Notes under the pieces: model-generated
What the model was told of the DNA's origin: nothing
The model's input: only the letters and a program-made list of their open reading frames with translations
Database searches by the model: none
Position numbers and translations under genes: made by a program
Assembly (NCBI RefSeq): GCF_900104245.1
Contig: NZ_FMXN01000005.1
Location: forward strand, 1 to 64,000
Source: Pseudidiomarina indica
GTDB taxonomy: Bacteria > Pseudomonadota > Gammaproteobacteria > Enterobacterales > Alteromonadaceae
Length of the DNA stretch: 64,000 nucleotides
Direction of reading: 5' to 3'
Shown here: one piece after another, positions 19,665-29,111 of the stretch
How positions within the stretch are numbered: the stretch's first letter is position 1
Layout: every line of letters begins with the position of its first letter

Positions 19665-20665
19665 GAGGATTGTTCAAAGGCCTCGTAAGCTTGGACAATT
19701 CGTTGTACCACTGGATGGCGAACAACGTCAGTCGCTTGGAAAAAGGTAAAACTGACGTCATCGATATCTTTGAGCACCTCAATGACGTGTCTCAGGCCGG
19801 ATTTTTGTCCCCGCGGTAAATCCACTTGAGTGATATCCCCAGTGATGACGGCGCGGGAGTTAAAGCCGATACGAGTGAGGAACATTTTCATCTGCTCGCA
19901 GGTCGTGTTTTGGCTTTCGTCAAGAATAATGAAGGCATCATTTAAGGTGCGCCCACGCATATAGGCCAATGGCGCCACTTCAATTACGTTGCGCTCAATT
20001 AACTTTTCAACCCGTTCAAACCCTAGCATTTCAAACAATGCATCGTAGAGAGGACGCAAATAAGGATCGACTTTCTGTGCTAAATCACCGGGCAAAAAGC
20101 CTAACTTTTCTCCAGCTTCAACCGCTGGGCGGGTGAGCAGAATACGACGTACTTCTTGACGCTCTAGCGCATCCACTGCACAGGCAACCGCTAAATAGGT
20201 TTTCCCCGTTCCGGCTGGGCCGACGCCAAAGTTCACGTCATGGCTCAAGATAGCGCGAACATATTGGGCCTGGTTATGGGTACGCGGTTTAATTAAGCCG
20301 CGCTTGGTTTTAATGTGAACGATTTTCTCAGCATTCGGCTGATACTCGGAACCTTGATCAATTACATTGGCTTGCTGCACTGCCAAGTGCACCATTTGTG
20401 GTGTCACCTTGCCATCCACGCCTTTGACTGTGGCTGTTTCCACATAAAGATCGCGCAGAATTTTAGCGCCTGCTTGTACCGGGGTATGCGGGCCAATCAG
20501 ACGGAACTCGTTATGCCGGTGGCTGATCTCGATGCCCAAACGACGCTCAATGTGCTTGAGGTTTTCATCCAGAGCCCCGCATAAATCGGCAATCCGACGA
20601 TTGTCTGCGGGCTCTAAATCAATCTGTAAGGTACTGACTGAATGACTCAATGAACCATGCCTCAC
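19661..20665 (-). CDS. ybeZ: PhoH-like ATPase YbeZ
   Basis: 334 residues. An N-terminal KH-like region is followed by a PhoH ATPase domain with Walker A GPAGTGKT (about 149-156) and Walker [11 protein letters not shown]. YbeZ is the partner of YbeY. The likely start is GTG 20663-20665, which overlaps the miaB stop as GTGA; the first clear family residues follow after about 12 codons. Expressed from the miaB promoter. Confidence 0.93.
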   Translation of the reverse strand: MRHGSLSHSVSTLQIDLEPADNRRIADLCGALDENLKHIERRLGIEISHRHNEFRLIGPHTPVQAGAKILRDLYVETATVKGVDGKVTPQMVHLAVQQANVIDQGSEYQPNAEKIVHIKTKRGLIKPRTHNQAQYVRAILSHDVNFGVGPAGTGKTYLAVACAVDALERQEVRRILLTRPAVEAGEKLGFLPGDLAQKVDPYLRPLYDALFEMLGFERVEKLIERNVIEVAPLAYMRGRTLNDAFIILDESQNTTCEQMKMFLTRIGFNSRAVITGDITQVDLPRGQKSGLRHVIEVLKDIDDVSFTFFQATDVVRHPVVQRIVQAYEAFEQSS

Positions 20666-22107
20666 GAATGCTGTGCGGGTGGCACAAATGTTGCGACACC
20701 TAACGCATCAGGTTGTGATTTTGCTTGGCGCGCTAAAATTGTGTGGGGCGCGGTATCAACGCGAAGGCCCATATCAGATTCCACACGTAACACGTCACCG
20801 CGCAAGGAGTTCACAAATACATCGGTAATTTTTACATCAACAAATTTACCGATCATGTCAGGGGTGCCAACAAAGTTGACGACCCGGTTGTTTTCCGTAC
20901 GGCCACTTAATTCCATCGGATCTTTCTTGGAAGGACCCGTCACCAAGATCCGCTGCTCGGTGCCGAGCATACGTCGAGCGTGAGCATGAGCTTGCTGGTT
21001 AAGCCGTTGTTGTAATAACTGTAACCGCTGCTTTTTGGTTTCTTCGCTGACATCGTCCGGAAGGTCCGCCGCAGGGGTGCCTGGCCGAGCGCTATAAATA
21101 AAGCTGAAGCTCATGTCATAGTCGACATCACGAATCAAATTCATGGTTGCTTCGAAGTCTTCATCGGTTTCGCCAGGGAAGCCGATGATAAAGTCAGAAC
21201 TCATGGCCAACTCAGGTCGAACGCGACGCAGACGACGGATTTGCGATTTGTATTCTAAGACAGTATGACCACGTTTCATTAACGTTAAAATACGGTCTGA
21301 GCCGCTCTGCACCGGCAAGTGCAAGTGATTCACTAGTTCTGGAATGGTGGCATAGGCTTCGATAATATCATCGGTAAACTCGACCGGGTGCGAGGTGGTG
21401 TAACGAATTCGGTCGATGCCATCAATGGCTGCCACTAAATGCAGTAATTCTGCGAAACGGCAAATGGTTCCATCATGGTGCTCACCTCGATACGCATTCA
21501 CGTTTTGTCCTAATAAATTGACTTCACGTACGCCTTGTTCTGCCAGTTGAGCAATTTCAAATAATACGTCATCCACCGGGCGGCTGACTTCTTCACCGCG
21601 GGTGTAAGGGACCACACAGAAAGTACAATATTTGCTGCACCCTTCCATAATGGAAACAAACGCAGACGGGCCATCTGCTTTGGGCTCAGGTAACCGATCA
21701 AATTTTTCAATTTCGGGAAACGAAATATCCACCATGGGGGTTTGATGGGTTTGTACCTGTTTAATCATTTCCGGTAAGCGATGCAGGGTTTGTGGACCAA
21801 ACACAATGTCGACATAAGGGGCGCGCTGACGGATGTGCTCGCCTTCTTGGGACGCGACACAACCACCGACACCAATGACAAGATCTGGCTTGTGGTCTTT
21901 CAGTGTTTTCCATCGTCCTAATTGATGAAACACTTTTTCTTGTGCTTTTTCACGAATCGAACAGGTATTGAGTAATATTAAATCAGCGTCCTCAGCTTCT
22001 TCTGCGATTTCGTAGCCGTGCGTTGCTTTGAGCAGATCAGCCATTTTAGCTGAGTCATACTCATTCATTTGGCAACCCCACGTTTTGATATATAACTTCT
22101 TACTCAT
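20662..22107 (-). CDS. miaB: tRNA-2-methylthio-N6-dimethylallyladenosine synthase
   Basis: 481 residues, a methylthiotransferase: the N-terminal domain binds an iron-sulfur cluster through C12, C49 and C83, the radical-SAM motif is CSKYCTFC (near 157-164), and a C-terminal TRAM domain binds tRNA. It adds methylthio to i6A37 of tRNAs reading U-starting codons. ATG 22105-22107 has AGAGG 3-4 bases upstream of the spacer; a longer frame to 22149 has no such site. First gene of the 20-kb minus-strand block. Confidence 0.97.
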   Translation of the reverse strand: MSKKLYIKTWGCQMNEYDSAKMADLLKATHGYEIAEEAEDADLILLNTCSIREKAQEKVFHQLGRWKTLKDHKPDLVIGVGGCVASQEGEHIRQRAPYVDIVFGPQTLHRLPEMIKQVQTHQTPMVDISFPEIEKFDRLPEPKADGPSAFVSIMEGCSKYCTFCVVPYTRGEEVSRPVDDVLFEIAQLAEQGVREVNLLGQNVNAYRGEHHDGTICRFAELLHLVAAIDGIDRIRYTTSHPVEFTDDIIEAYATIPELVNHLHLPVQSGSDRILTLMKRGHTVLEYKSQIRRLRRVRPELAMSSDFIIGFPGETDEDFEATMNLIRDVDYDMSFSFIYSARPGTPAADLPDDVSEETKKQRLQLLQQRLNQQAHAHARRMLGTEQRILVTGPSKKDPMELSGRTENNRVVNFVGTPDMIGKFVDVKITDVFVNSLRGDVLRVESDMGLRVDTAPHTILARQAKSQPDALGVATFVPPAQHS

Positions 22108-22164
22108 AAACCTCTGTGCTCGCTTACGTCGTTGTGCGGTGAATGACACCGAATGCGGTTCGCT

Positions 22165-22193
22165 ATTCTAATATAGGGATATTTTAACTTGAA
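22165..22193 (-). promoter_or_regulatory. Probable sigma-70 promoter for miaB
   Basis: On the minus strand, TTCAAG (22188-22193) is separated by 17 bases from TAGAAT (22165-22170), five of six matches to the -10 consensus. It lies about 58 bases upstream of the miaB ATG in the short gap after the EamA gene, the only noncoding stretch before the miaB-ybeZ-ybeY-corC-lnt series. Confidence 0.5.
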
Positions 22194-22199
22194 GTGATA

Positions 22200-23084
22200 T
22201 CAACTGCCAACTTTGTGACCGCTTTCTGCTTTGCGTCGGGTTCGAATTGCTAAATAGCCCGCCGTAATAATGATCGCGGCGCCCAGCAGCATGCTCACCG
22301 TAATGGGTTCATCCCAAAACCAGTAGCCCATAATGGCCGCAAAGATGATGGAGCTGTAGGTAAACACCCCAACCCGCGCAGCTGGCGCGAGGGCAAAGGC
22401 TTTGGTCATCCCTAATTGACCACCAACGGCAAATAGACCCATGGCAATGATGGCAAGCCAATGTTCACTGGCAACGGCCTCACCCCGCCAGAGCAATGAA
22501 ATGCCTGACACTAAGGTTGAGATACCGGCAAAGTAGAACACAATTTTACTGGGCGATTCGGTCACTGACATTTGGCGAATCAAGGTCTTGGTGTACGCCG
22601 AAAGGCAGGCAGCGGCAAAGGCCACCGCAATGATGGGCGATAATTCCGTGTGTTGTGGGTTAAGGAAAATAAAGACCCCAACAAACCCCACTGAAATAGC
22701 CAGCCAAGTTTGGCGATTGACATGTTCATCCAGCCAAATTTTTCCCATAATAGGAATAATAAAGGGCGATAACATCAACACCAGTGTTGCTTGCGCTAGG
22801 GGTAAATGGGCGATGCTATAGAAAAATAAGTAGGTGGCGATAACCCCGGCCAGGCCACGGGTCAGGTGAAAACGCCAAGCCTTGGTTTTGAAGGCAGCTG
22901 GACCTTTTCGCCATAACCAAGGTAACAAGACTAAAAGGGCAGTAAGGTTACGGAAAAACACCAATTGTTCTGGCGGCAAATCAGTGCTCAAATATTTAAC
23001 TAAAGCACTCACTCCGGCGAAGCAAAACTCGGCGCCGAGAACGAGAATAGACGCTAAAATCACCTTGTGGTGTGAGGTTTCCAT
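22200..23084 (-). CDS. EamA/DMT-superfamily transporter
   Basis: 294 residues with ten predicted membrane helices as two five-helix EamA repeats (about 8-140 and 152-282), and a PLAQATLVLMLSPF segment typical of RhaT/YdcZ-type drug/metabolite transporters. Substrate unknown. It lies between miaB and ubiF, which are neighbours in E. coli, so this gene and the next one interrupt an otherwise conserved order. Transcribed away from the DUF486 gene, 45 bases apart. Confidence 0.88.
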   Translation of the reverse strand: METSHHKVILASILVLGAEFCFAGVSALVKYLSTDLPPEQLVFFRNLTALLVLLPWLWRKGPAAFKTKAWRFHLTRGLAGVIATYLFFYSIAHLPLAQATLVLMLSPFIIPIMGKIWLDEHVNRQTWLAISVGFVGVFIFLNPQHTELSPIIAVAFAAACLSAYTKTLIRQMSVTESPSKIVFYFAGISTLVSGISLLWRGEAVASEHWLAIIAMGLFAVGGQLGMTKAFALAPAARVGVFTYSSIIFAAIMGYWFWDEPITVSMLLGAAIIITAGYLAIRTRRKAESGHKVGS

Positions 23085-23129
23085 ACAGCCCTTAGACGGT
23101 TAAGTACCGCTTACCATTGAAGAGAAATT

Positions 23130-23483
23130 ATGAACCAATATCTTATCACGATCGGCTTATTAACGTTGAGCAATGTTTTTATGACGTTTGCTTGGTATGC
23201 TCACCTGAAGAACTTATCAGACAAGCCTTGGTTGATTGCGGCGTTTGCAAGTTGGGGTATTGCGTTGTTGGAGTACCTCTTGCAAGTACCGGCCAACCGG
23301 ATTGGCTTTGAGGTCATGAATTTAGGGCAGCTTAAAATTCTGCAAGAAGTGATCACCTTAACGGTGTTTGTTCCTTTTGCGCTGTTTTATATGAAAGAAA
23401 AGCTGACTTGGGATTATTTATGGGCCGGCTTATGTATTTGTGGTGCGGTATTTTTTATTATGCGCAGTAAGTTTACAGGATAA
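23130..23483 (+). CDS. DUF486 (DMT-like) membrane protein
   Basis: 117 residues and four hydrophobic helices. The features NVFMTFAWYAHLK near the start and EYLLQVPANRIG in the middle are characteristic of DUF486, a small multidrug-resistance-like fold of unknown function. The ATG has AGAGAAATT upstream. The stop TAA is immediately followed by the ubiF ATG, so both are probably translated from one message. Confidence 0.88.
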   Translation: MNQYLITIGLLTLSNVFMTFAWYAHLKNLSDKPWLIAAFASWGIALLEYLLQVPANRIGFEVMNLGQLKILQEVITLTVFVPFALFYMKEKLTWDYLWAGLCICGAVFFIMRSKFTG

Positions 23484-24626
23484 ATGAGCAACGTGATGAA
23501 AGTAGTTGTTATTGGCGGTGGCATGGTCGGTGCCGCTGCTGCAGTCGCATTCGCCCAGTTAGGCCATCAAGTAACGGTGGTAGAAGCTGGCGCTCGAATC
23601 GTGAGTGAAGGGGAGTGGGACCTTCGCATTTCATCCATTCATCAACAAAATGTCGAATGGCTGCAACAACAAGGAACTTGGCCGCTGATTCGGGCAGAGC
23701 GCCGTTATCCGTACACAGGACTGTCGGTACAAAGCCAAGATGGGCAACGCGTTGATTTTTCTCATGAGGATGTTGCGGCACCGGCCCTTGGCGCCATGGT
23801 CGAAAACAAAGCCCTGCAAGCAGCGCTCTGGCAACAACTGGACGCTTTGGGAGTGGAGTTGTACGAGCGCACGCGGGTAGCACAATACCAGTTTGATGAG
23901 CGTCGGGTCACTCTCAGCAACGGCGTTGAACTCTCCTATGATCTCCTGATTGGTGCGGATGGCGGCAACTCACAGGTTGCTCGAGCTGCCGGCATTGGCT
24001 ACCGCGGTTGGGATTATGACATGCGGTGCCTGTTAGCAATTGCTGAAGTGGAGGTGGACGTTCCACCCGCCACTTGGGAGATTTTTCGGCCGCAAGGGCC
24101 TTATGCGTTGCTGCCATTAGGGGGCCAGCGAGTTTGTTTGATCGATTACCGTGCCGAATCGACCTGGCAAGAACTGCTCGCGCAGCCAACGGACACCTTG
24201 TACGACATGCTCCAAACGTTGTTTGAGCCTCATATTGGCGCCCATCGAGTACTTTCACACGGCAGCTTTCCCTTACGTCGGCAACGTGCGTTGCACTATC
24301 ATCGTAATCAGTCCGTGGTTCTTATTGGTGATGCCGCGCATAGTATCCATCCGTTGGCGGGCCAAGGGGTCAACCTTGGATTTGCAGATGTGCAAGAGCT
24401 CGTAGAGCAGATTGCTCGTTTGTCCTTAGCAGAGGCGCTGGTTGCTTATGAACGGCGTCGGGTGGGTGCGAATCAGCAAATGATGCGGGCGATGGATATG
24501 ATCCATGTCGGTTTTTGCAGCAAGCATTTTCTGCCGCGTGGTGCCATCGCACTTGGGCTCACTGGAGTGCAGCGGATTGCGCCATTAAAACGGGCGTTGT
24601 TATTGCGGGCCATTGGGTATTGTTAA
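23484..24626 (+). CDS. ubiF: UbiF-type FAD-dependent ubiquinone hydroxylase
   Basis: 380 residues. The FAD Rossmann motif VIGGGMVGAAAA is at about 8-19, the middle DG motif is LLIGADGGNSQVARAAG, and the second FAD motif is LIGDAAHSIHPLAGQGVNLG. VENKALQAALW matches the UbiF-specific region, and the position beside a Gln/Leu/Met tRNA cluster matches E. coli ubiF. It would hydroxylate C6 of the demethoxy-ubiquinol ring in aerobic ubiquinone synthesis. UbiH/UbiI-type relatives are the main alternative. Confidence 0.88.
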   Translation: MSNVMKVVVIGGGMVGAAAAVAFAQLGHQVTVVEAGARIVSEGEWDLRISSIHQQNVEWLQQQGTWPLIRAERRYPYTGLSVQSQDGQRVDFSHEDVAAPALGAMVENKALQAALWQQLDALGVELYERTRVAQYQFDERRVTLSNGVELSYDLLIGADGGNSQVARAAGIGYRGWDYDMRCLLAIAEVEVDVPPATWEIFRPQGPYALLPLGGQRVCLIDYRAESTWQELLAQPTDTLYDMLQTLFEPHIGAHRVLSHGSFPLRRQRALHYHRNQSVVLIGDAAHSIHPLAGQGVNLGFADVQELVEQIARLSLAEALVAYERRRVGANQQMMRAMDMIHVGFCSKHFLPRGAIALGLTGVQRIAPLKRALLLRAIGYC

Positions 24627-24643
24627 TCGATTGTTGCGGGCAT

Positions 24644-24693
24644 AAAAAAACGCTATGAATTGTTCGCTTAACAGCTGCCAACAGTTCATAGCG
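24644..24693 (-). terminator. Intrinsic terminator of the tRNA operon
   Basis: Arms 24651-24664 and 24680-24693 (CGCTATGAATTGTT against AACAGTTCATAGCG, one G-T pair) form a 14-bp stem with a 15-base loop. On the minus strand the stem is followed by seven T (24650-24644), so it ends transcription from the tRNA genes. It may also slow plus-strand transcription leaving ubiF. Confidence 0.85.
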
Positions 24694-24724
24694 CTTTCCT
24701 ATGATTGCGGTTCACCACGGGAAG

Positions 24725-24811
24725 TGGTGCGGAGGGAGGGACTTGAACCCTCACGAGCGTTAGCTCACTAGCACCTGAAGCTAGCGCGTCTACCAATTCC
24801 GCCACCCCCGC
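24725..24811 (-). tRNA. tRNA-Leu (anticodon CAG)
   Basis: 87 bases including an encoded CCA (24725-24727). Acceptor GCGGGGG pairs with CCTCCGC, the anticodon stem CTAGC/GCTAG holds TTCAGGT, and a long variable arm marks a class II tRNA. GGTTCAAGTCC forms the T arm. Last gene of a five-tRNA operon. Confidence 0.95.
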
Positions 24812-24836
24812 AATACACAGGGGTAAAAAATGAGAG

Positions 24837-24911
24837 TGGCTGGGGTACTAGGATTTGAACCTAGGAATGGCGGGATCAAAACCCGCTGCCTTACCGCTTG
24901 GCTATACCCCA
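24837..24911 (-). tRNA. tRNA-Gln (anticodon TTG), copy 2
   Basis: 75 bases with encoded CCA. Acceptor TGGGGTA/TACCCCA, anticodon stem GCGGG/CCCGC with loop TTTTGAT, T arm GGTTCAAATCC. Identical in sequence to the copy at 24948-25022. Confidence 0.95.
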
Positions 24912-24947
24912 ACTCTCGGGGTTGTGCATCACCTAAGGCAGTCGATG

Positions 24948-25022
24948 TGGCTGGGGTACTAGGATTTGAACCTAGGAATGGCGGGATCAAAACCCGCTGC
25001 CTTACCGCTTGGCTATACCCCA
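24948..25022 (-). tRNA. tRNA-Gln (anticodon TTG), copy 1
   Basis: 75 bases with encoded CCA; same sequence as the next tRNA-Gln. The two are separated by 36 bases of unrelated spacer, so the duplication covers the tRNA body only or the spacer has diverged. Confidence 0.95.
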
Positions 25023-25054
25023 ACACGGAGTCGACCACCTAACAGCTTGATAAT

Positions 25055-25139
25055 TGGTGCGGACGGAGAGACTTGAACTCTCACGCCGTGAAGCACTGGA
25101 ACCTAAATCCAGCGTGTCTACCAATTCCACCACGTCCGC
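25055..25139 (-). tRNA. tRNA-Leu (anticodon TAG)
   Basis: 85 bases with encoded CCA. Acceptor GCGGACG/CGTCCGC, anticodon stem CTGGA/TCCAG with loop TTTAGGT, long variable arm. Second gene of the operon, the position of leuW in E. coli. Confidence 0.95.
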
Positions 25140-25155
25140 CCTTTCGGGATTTGAT

Positions 25156-25232
25156 TGGTGGCTACGGCGAGATTCGAACTTGCGACCCCAGCATTATGAG
25201 TGCTGTGCTCTAACCAGCTGAGCTACGTAGCC
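25156..25232 (-). tRNA. tRNA-Met (anticodon CAT, elongator type)
   Basis: 77 bases with encoded CCA. Acceptor GGCTACG/CGTAGCC fully paired, which argues against an initiator tRNA; anticodon loop CTCATAA. First gene of the operon, like E. coli metT. Confidence 0.93.
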
Positions 25233-25276
25233 AACATCAAATTTTTATCAAACTGCACTTGGTGTGTGCGGCGCGT

Positions 25277-25305
25277 ATTATGCAAATCGGGGGCGGAAGC
25301 GTCAA
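25277..25305 (-). promoter_or_regulatory. Promoter of the tRNA operon
   Basis: On the minus strand TTGACG (25300-25305), 17 bases, CATAAT (25277-25282), about 45 bases before the first tRNA. The bases just after the -10 box are GC-rich (ACGCGCCGC), the discriminator type linked with stringent control of stable RNA promoters. The rest of the 157-base gap to the next gene shows nothing else. Confidence 0.8.
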
Positions 25306-25389
25306 CCTCTTTTTCTAAAAAAAACCATGATTTCTGTGCGATTGCTTAAAAAAGCGATGGTTTGCTTATTTAATCACCGAATCCGTTCG

Positions 25390-26106
25390 TTAATCGACCA
25401 GCTGATACTCCACCGTCGATACAACGCGGATAACTTTTAGGTGCGGTGTGTTGGAATCACGGTCACTAATGGTGAATTGCCCTTGGTAAGCCATCCGCAC
25501 TTTACCGAGCTGACTGTCCGAATGTTCGGCGAATCGCAAGGCAACCTCCCGCGCGTTACGGGCCGATTCTTCAATCATGCTGGGTTTAATATCGTTGAGT
25601 CCGTTAAAGTGATACTCAACCATGGTGTCGTAGTTGTTGCCAGATAGGCCCACGCCTTGCTTGCCAAGTTCAGAAAGTTGCTGCCGTAAAGTGCGCACAC
25701 GGTCGACTTGATCGGTATACACGGTGAGGGTTTGATCACCGGTATAACGTAGTCCGACTTCTTCGGTGGCCCAGCGTTCGGCCAATTTATCAAACACATT
25801 GGGGGCAGAGATAGAAATATCCGCATCACTGAACCCATTCTTCAATAAGAACCGACGAATGGCCTGAATATCTTTATCCAGTTCTTCATAAATTAAATTT
25901 TGGGTATTTCCGGCCCGCACCACTTTCAGAGGCCAAATGGCCGTATCGGCTTTGACTTCACGCTCGGCTAACCCTTTGACGGTGACAAAGCGATCAAAGC
26001 TACGGAAATCATTGACACTGGTAATGAGGCCATAACTCAACAACCCAGCGCTGATGATGGCGCCGATGGCAAAAATAAGGGCATGACTTGAACGGGATGT
26101 TGTCAT
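25390..26106 (-). CDS. SIMPL-domain (DUF541) protein
   Basis: 238 residues. One N-terminal membrane/signal helix (about 9-29) precedes a SIMPL domain starting FVTVKGLAEREVKADTAIW. Such proteins are periplasmic or membrane-anchored with poorly known roles (relatives include E. coli YggE and BP26). ATG 26104-26106 has AAGGAG 8 bases upstream; a 18-codon longer frame lacks a site. Single gene between the tRNA operon and fumC. Confidence 0.85.
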   Translation of the reverse strand: MTTSRSSHALIFAIGAIISAGLLSYGLITSVNDFRSFDRFVTVKGLAEREVKADTAIWPLKVVRAGNTQNLIYEELDKDIQAIRRFLLKNGFSDADISISAPNVFDKLAERWATEEVGLRYTGDQTLTVYTDQVDRVRTLRQQLSELGKQGVGLSGNNYDTMVEYHFNGLNDIKPSMIEESARNAREVALRFAEHSDSQLGKVRMAYQGQFTISDRDSNTPHLKVIRVVSTVEYQLVD

Positions 26107-26194
26107 AACACCACTCCTTCGCAGGGAAACACGGCGGCTAAACGATAACGTTCGCCGCATCTGTTTATATTGACCTATTCACCAATGAGTTCGT

Positions 26195-27586
26195 TCAGTT
26201 GCCAATTAAATTTTTAGGATCCAGCAACTGCTCAAGCTCAGCTTTTGGAATATCGGTCATTTCTGCGGCCACATCCAGAATTGGACGTTGCTGCTGATAC
26301 GCCTGTTTCGCAATAGCTGCCGCTTGATTATAGCCAATGCGCCGATTCAACGCGGTGACTAAAATCGGATTACGACTTAAGGCTTCTTCAATATGCGCCT
26401 GATTCACCGTAAAGCCAACAATCATTTTCGTTGCTAAGTGTTCCGCTGCGGTACTTAACAACGAAATACTTTGGAGTTGATTATAGGCGATAACGGGTAA
26501 CATCACGTTAAGCTGGAAGTTGCCATGTTGTGCTCCCATGCTAATGGTATGGTGGTTGCCGGCAACTTGGGCACAGATCATCATGATAGCTTCAGCAATC
26601 ACAGGGTTTACTTTACCAGGCATGATGCTGCTCCCTGGTTGCAGAGTAGGGAGTGTTATTTCACCTAACCCCGCCAGTGGGCCGCTATTCATCCAGCGTA
26701 AGTCATTGCTGATTTTTAATAACACGGTGCCGAGGGCATTGAGCTGTCCACTTAAGAGCTGGTTGACTTCTTGCCCTGCAATTCCGGCAAACGCATTGGG
26801 GCTTGGTACAAATTGCTCCCCCGTAGCGCGATTTAAATGCTCACAAAATTCGGTGGCAAATCCGGCCGGCGCGTTAATTCCTGAACCAATGGCGGTTCCT
26901 CCTTGGGGGAGTTGTCGAGCCAAGGTTAAGGTATGCCGAATGCCTTGTTCGACATGTTCTAGCTGGGTGACCCAAGCCAGCAGTTCTTGTTCCATGCTGA
27001 GCGGCATGGCATCCATTAAGTGAGTGCGCCCTGTTTTAATGACCTGATTGAGTTGCCCCGCTTTATTTTTTATTTCATGTTTGAGCTGCTCAAGAGCCGG
27101 GAATAACTGTTGCTGAATACTTAGTACGCTACTCACCAAGATGGCGGTGGGGATCACGTCATTACTGCTTTGACTGGCGTTGACATGATCGTTGGGATGG
27201 ACTTCGGTGTGAGTGAGCTGTGCCGCCAGGGTGGCGATCACTTCATTCATATTCATGTTGGTACTGGTGCCCGAGCCGGTTTGGAAAATATCCAGCGGAA
27301 AAGCATCGTCAGCAGCCCCCTGAAGAATCTGCTCGACGGCCGTTAGAATGGCCTGAGCTTGGTCGGGGCGGATGACTTCAAGCGCGGCATTTGCCGATGC
27401 CGCAGCGGCTTTAATATGCGCCAAGGCGTGAATGAATGGGGGAGGAAATCTTAACGAGCTAAATTGAAAGTTTTGTCGGGCGCGTTCTGTCTGTGCGCGC
27501 CATAGTGCGTGTTCAGGGACTTCGACGGCCCCCATGCTGTCATGCTCGATACGAACCTGAGAGGGGGGAGTTACCTGCGTCATCAT
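26195..27586 (-). CDS. fumC: Fumarate hydratase, class II
   Basis: 463 residues, aspartase/fumarase superfamily. The signature GSSIMPGKVNPV lies near 317-328 with its catalytic serine in the flexible loop, and the other substrate motifs SGTSTNMNMNEVI and TGRTHLMDAMP are present. THLMDA fits fumarase rather than aspartase. Converts fumarate to malate without an iron-sulfur cluster. The first of two adjacent ATGs is chosen because AGAGG is 8 bases before it. Divergent from the YfcC gene across 121 bases where I see no confident promoter. Confidence 0.93.
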   Translation of the reverse strand: MMTQVTPPSQVRIEHDSMGAVEVPEHALWRAQTERARQNFQFSSLRFPPPFIHALAHIKAAAASANAALEVIRPDQAQAILTAVEQILQGAADDAFPLDIFQTGSGTSTNMNMNEVIATLAAQLTHTEVHPNDHVNASQSSNDVIPTAILVSSVLSIQQQLFPALEQLKHEIKNKAGQLNQVIKTGRTHLMDAMPLSMEQELLAWVTQLEHVEQGIRHTLTLARQLPQGGTAIGSGINAPAGFATEFCEHLNRATGEQFVPSPNAFAGIAGQEVNQLLSGQLNALGTVLLKISNDLRWMNSGPLAGLGEITLPTLQPGSSIMPGKVNPVIAEAIMMICAQVAGNHHTISMGAQHGNFQLNVMLPVIAYNQLQSISLLSTAAEHLATKMIVGFTVNQAHIEEALSRNPILVTALNRRIGYNQAAAIAKQAYQQQRPILDVAAEMTDIPKAELEQLLDPKNLIGN

Positions 27587-27707
27587 GATTTCTGCCTCTA
27601 AAAAGGTGACTTGTATCCTACGGATATATGGTTAGTATGATGCAATTTCAATTCGAGATACAATGCTGAGACAGTTCATCAGTCAAATAATATAGGTTGT
27701 GCCCACC

Positions 27708-29084
27708 ATGCAAAAAATAAAAATACCTCACACCTTGGTGTTACTACTTTACATCATGATCGCCGCATTAATCATGACGTGGGTGATTCCCGCGGGAGAA
27801 TTTGAGCGTAGCGTGAATGAGTTAGGGCAAACGGTGGTACAACCGGGAACCTATTCGGTCTTAGCGGAACAAACCACGCTCAGCCCGCTCACCCTATTTA
27901 CGGTCATTCCGCAAGCCATGGGCGATGCCCAAGCAGTTATTTTCTTTGTGTTGCTGATTGGCGGTGTGATGGGGATTTTACGCGCTACTGGCATGCTGGA
28001 TGCAATCATTGGCGTGTTATTAAAGCGTTTTGCAAACAACACAGGCTGGTTGATTTTTGGTGGCATGCTCACCTTCGGGGTGTTCTCGGCACTGATCGGG
28101 GTGGCAGAAGAGTACTTAATTTTTGTCGCAATGCTGGTCGCACTTTGCCGTGCTCTGCGTCTCGATAGCATGACAGCGATGGGTATTTTGATTGGTGGTT
28201 ATGCCATTGGCTATGGGTTGGCGTTGTTTAACCCGTTCACGCTACTAATTGCCCAAGCCGTCGCCGAAGTCCCACCAGCCTCTGGATTATGGTATCGCTT
28301 ACTCTTATGGCCGGTCTTATTTGGAATTGCGTTCCATCATGTGTATCGCTACGCGAAGCGGGTGAAAGCCGATCCAAACCAATCCTTGATGGCGGATATT
28401 GAAGCAGCACAAGAACCAACTAAAGAACAACAGTATCCAGCACTCACCGGGCGTCACCGCTTGATCTTGGTGGCTTTTGTTGCAGTGTTAGGGGTGTTGG
28501 TGTGGGGCATCAAAGAACACGGCTGGTATTTGGTTGAACTCAGTGCTCTATTTCTCGGCTTTGGCTTATTTACTGCGCTTGTATCGCGGATGGATACTAC
28601 CACGGCTGCCAATGAATTTATCACCGGTGCCGCGGAACTGACATCCACCGCCTTACTGATTGGGTTTGCTCGCTCGATTGCGATGATTCTTGAACAAGGG
28701 CAAGTGCTGGATACGGTTATCTATTATTTGGCCATGCCAGTCGAAGCATTTGGTGCGCATTTTGGTGCCGTGGCGATGTTGGCGATTCAGAGTATTCTTA
28801 ATTTCTTTATTCCTTCCGGCAGTGGTCAGGCGTTTGTATCAATGCCAATTATGGTACCGATTGCGGATACCGTAGGTATCGGGCGGCAGTTGACCGTGCT
28901 TGCATTCCAAATGGGGGATGGGTTGATGAATATGATTGTGCCGACGAACCCTGTTTTAATGGGAATTTTAGGGTTGGCAGGAATCCCGTACGCACGGTGG
29001 GTGAAATTTGCGGGCCCGCTATTACTGAAACTGTTGCTGGCCTGTGCGGGTGCTATGATAGTGGGTGTCATTATTGGTTATTAA
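27708..29084 (+). CDS. YfcC-family (DcuC-like) membrane carrier
   Basis: 458 residues, about twelve membrane helices. Family features include WVIPAGEFER near residue 28-37, a GVAEEYLIF segment and the C-terminal QMGDGLMNMIVPTNPVLMG. Members of this C4-dicarboxylate/short-chain carrier family have few tested substrates; some lie with arginine or peptide use genes. ATG 27708 is used; an in-frame GTG at 27699 is possible. Located opposite fumC, which hints at dicarboxylate use but does not prove it. Confidence 0.85.
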   Translation: MQKIKIPHTLVLLLYIMIAALIMTWVIPAGEFERSVNELGQTVVQPGTYSVLAEQTTLSPLTLFTVIPQAMGDAQAVIFFVLLIGGVMGILRATGMLDAIIGVLLKRFANNTGWLIFGGMLTFGVFSALIGVAEEYLIFVAMLVALCRALRLDSMTAMGILIGGYAIGYGLALFNPFTLLIAQAVAEVPPASGLWYRLLLWPVLFGIAFHHVYRYAKRVKADPNQSLMADIEAAQEPTKEQQYPALTGRHRLILVAFVAVLGVLVWGIKEHGWYLVELSALFLGFGLFTALVSRMDTTTAANEFITGAAELTSTALLIGFARSIAMILEQGQVLDTVIYYLAMPVEAFGAHFGAVAMLAIQSILNFFIPSGSGQAFVSMPIMVPIADTVGIGRQLTVLAFQMGDGLMNMIVPTNPVLMGILGLAGIPYARWVKFAGPLLLKLLLACAGAMIVGVIIGY

Positions 29085-29111
29085 CCACAGTATTGTATCA
29101 GCGAGGGTCTC

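Noticed and set aside
24790-25042. Open frames of 70-82 codons on both strands across the tRNA genes, with internal repeats
   Set aside because: The repeat comes from two identical tRNA-Gln genes; the frames have no ribosome sites and cross four tRNAs.
26520-27023. 167-codon frame opposite fumC
   Set aside because: Antisense to a conserved enzyme; its residues mirror codon use of fumC and match no known fold.
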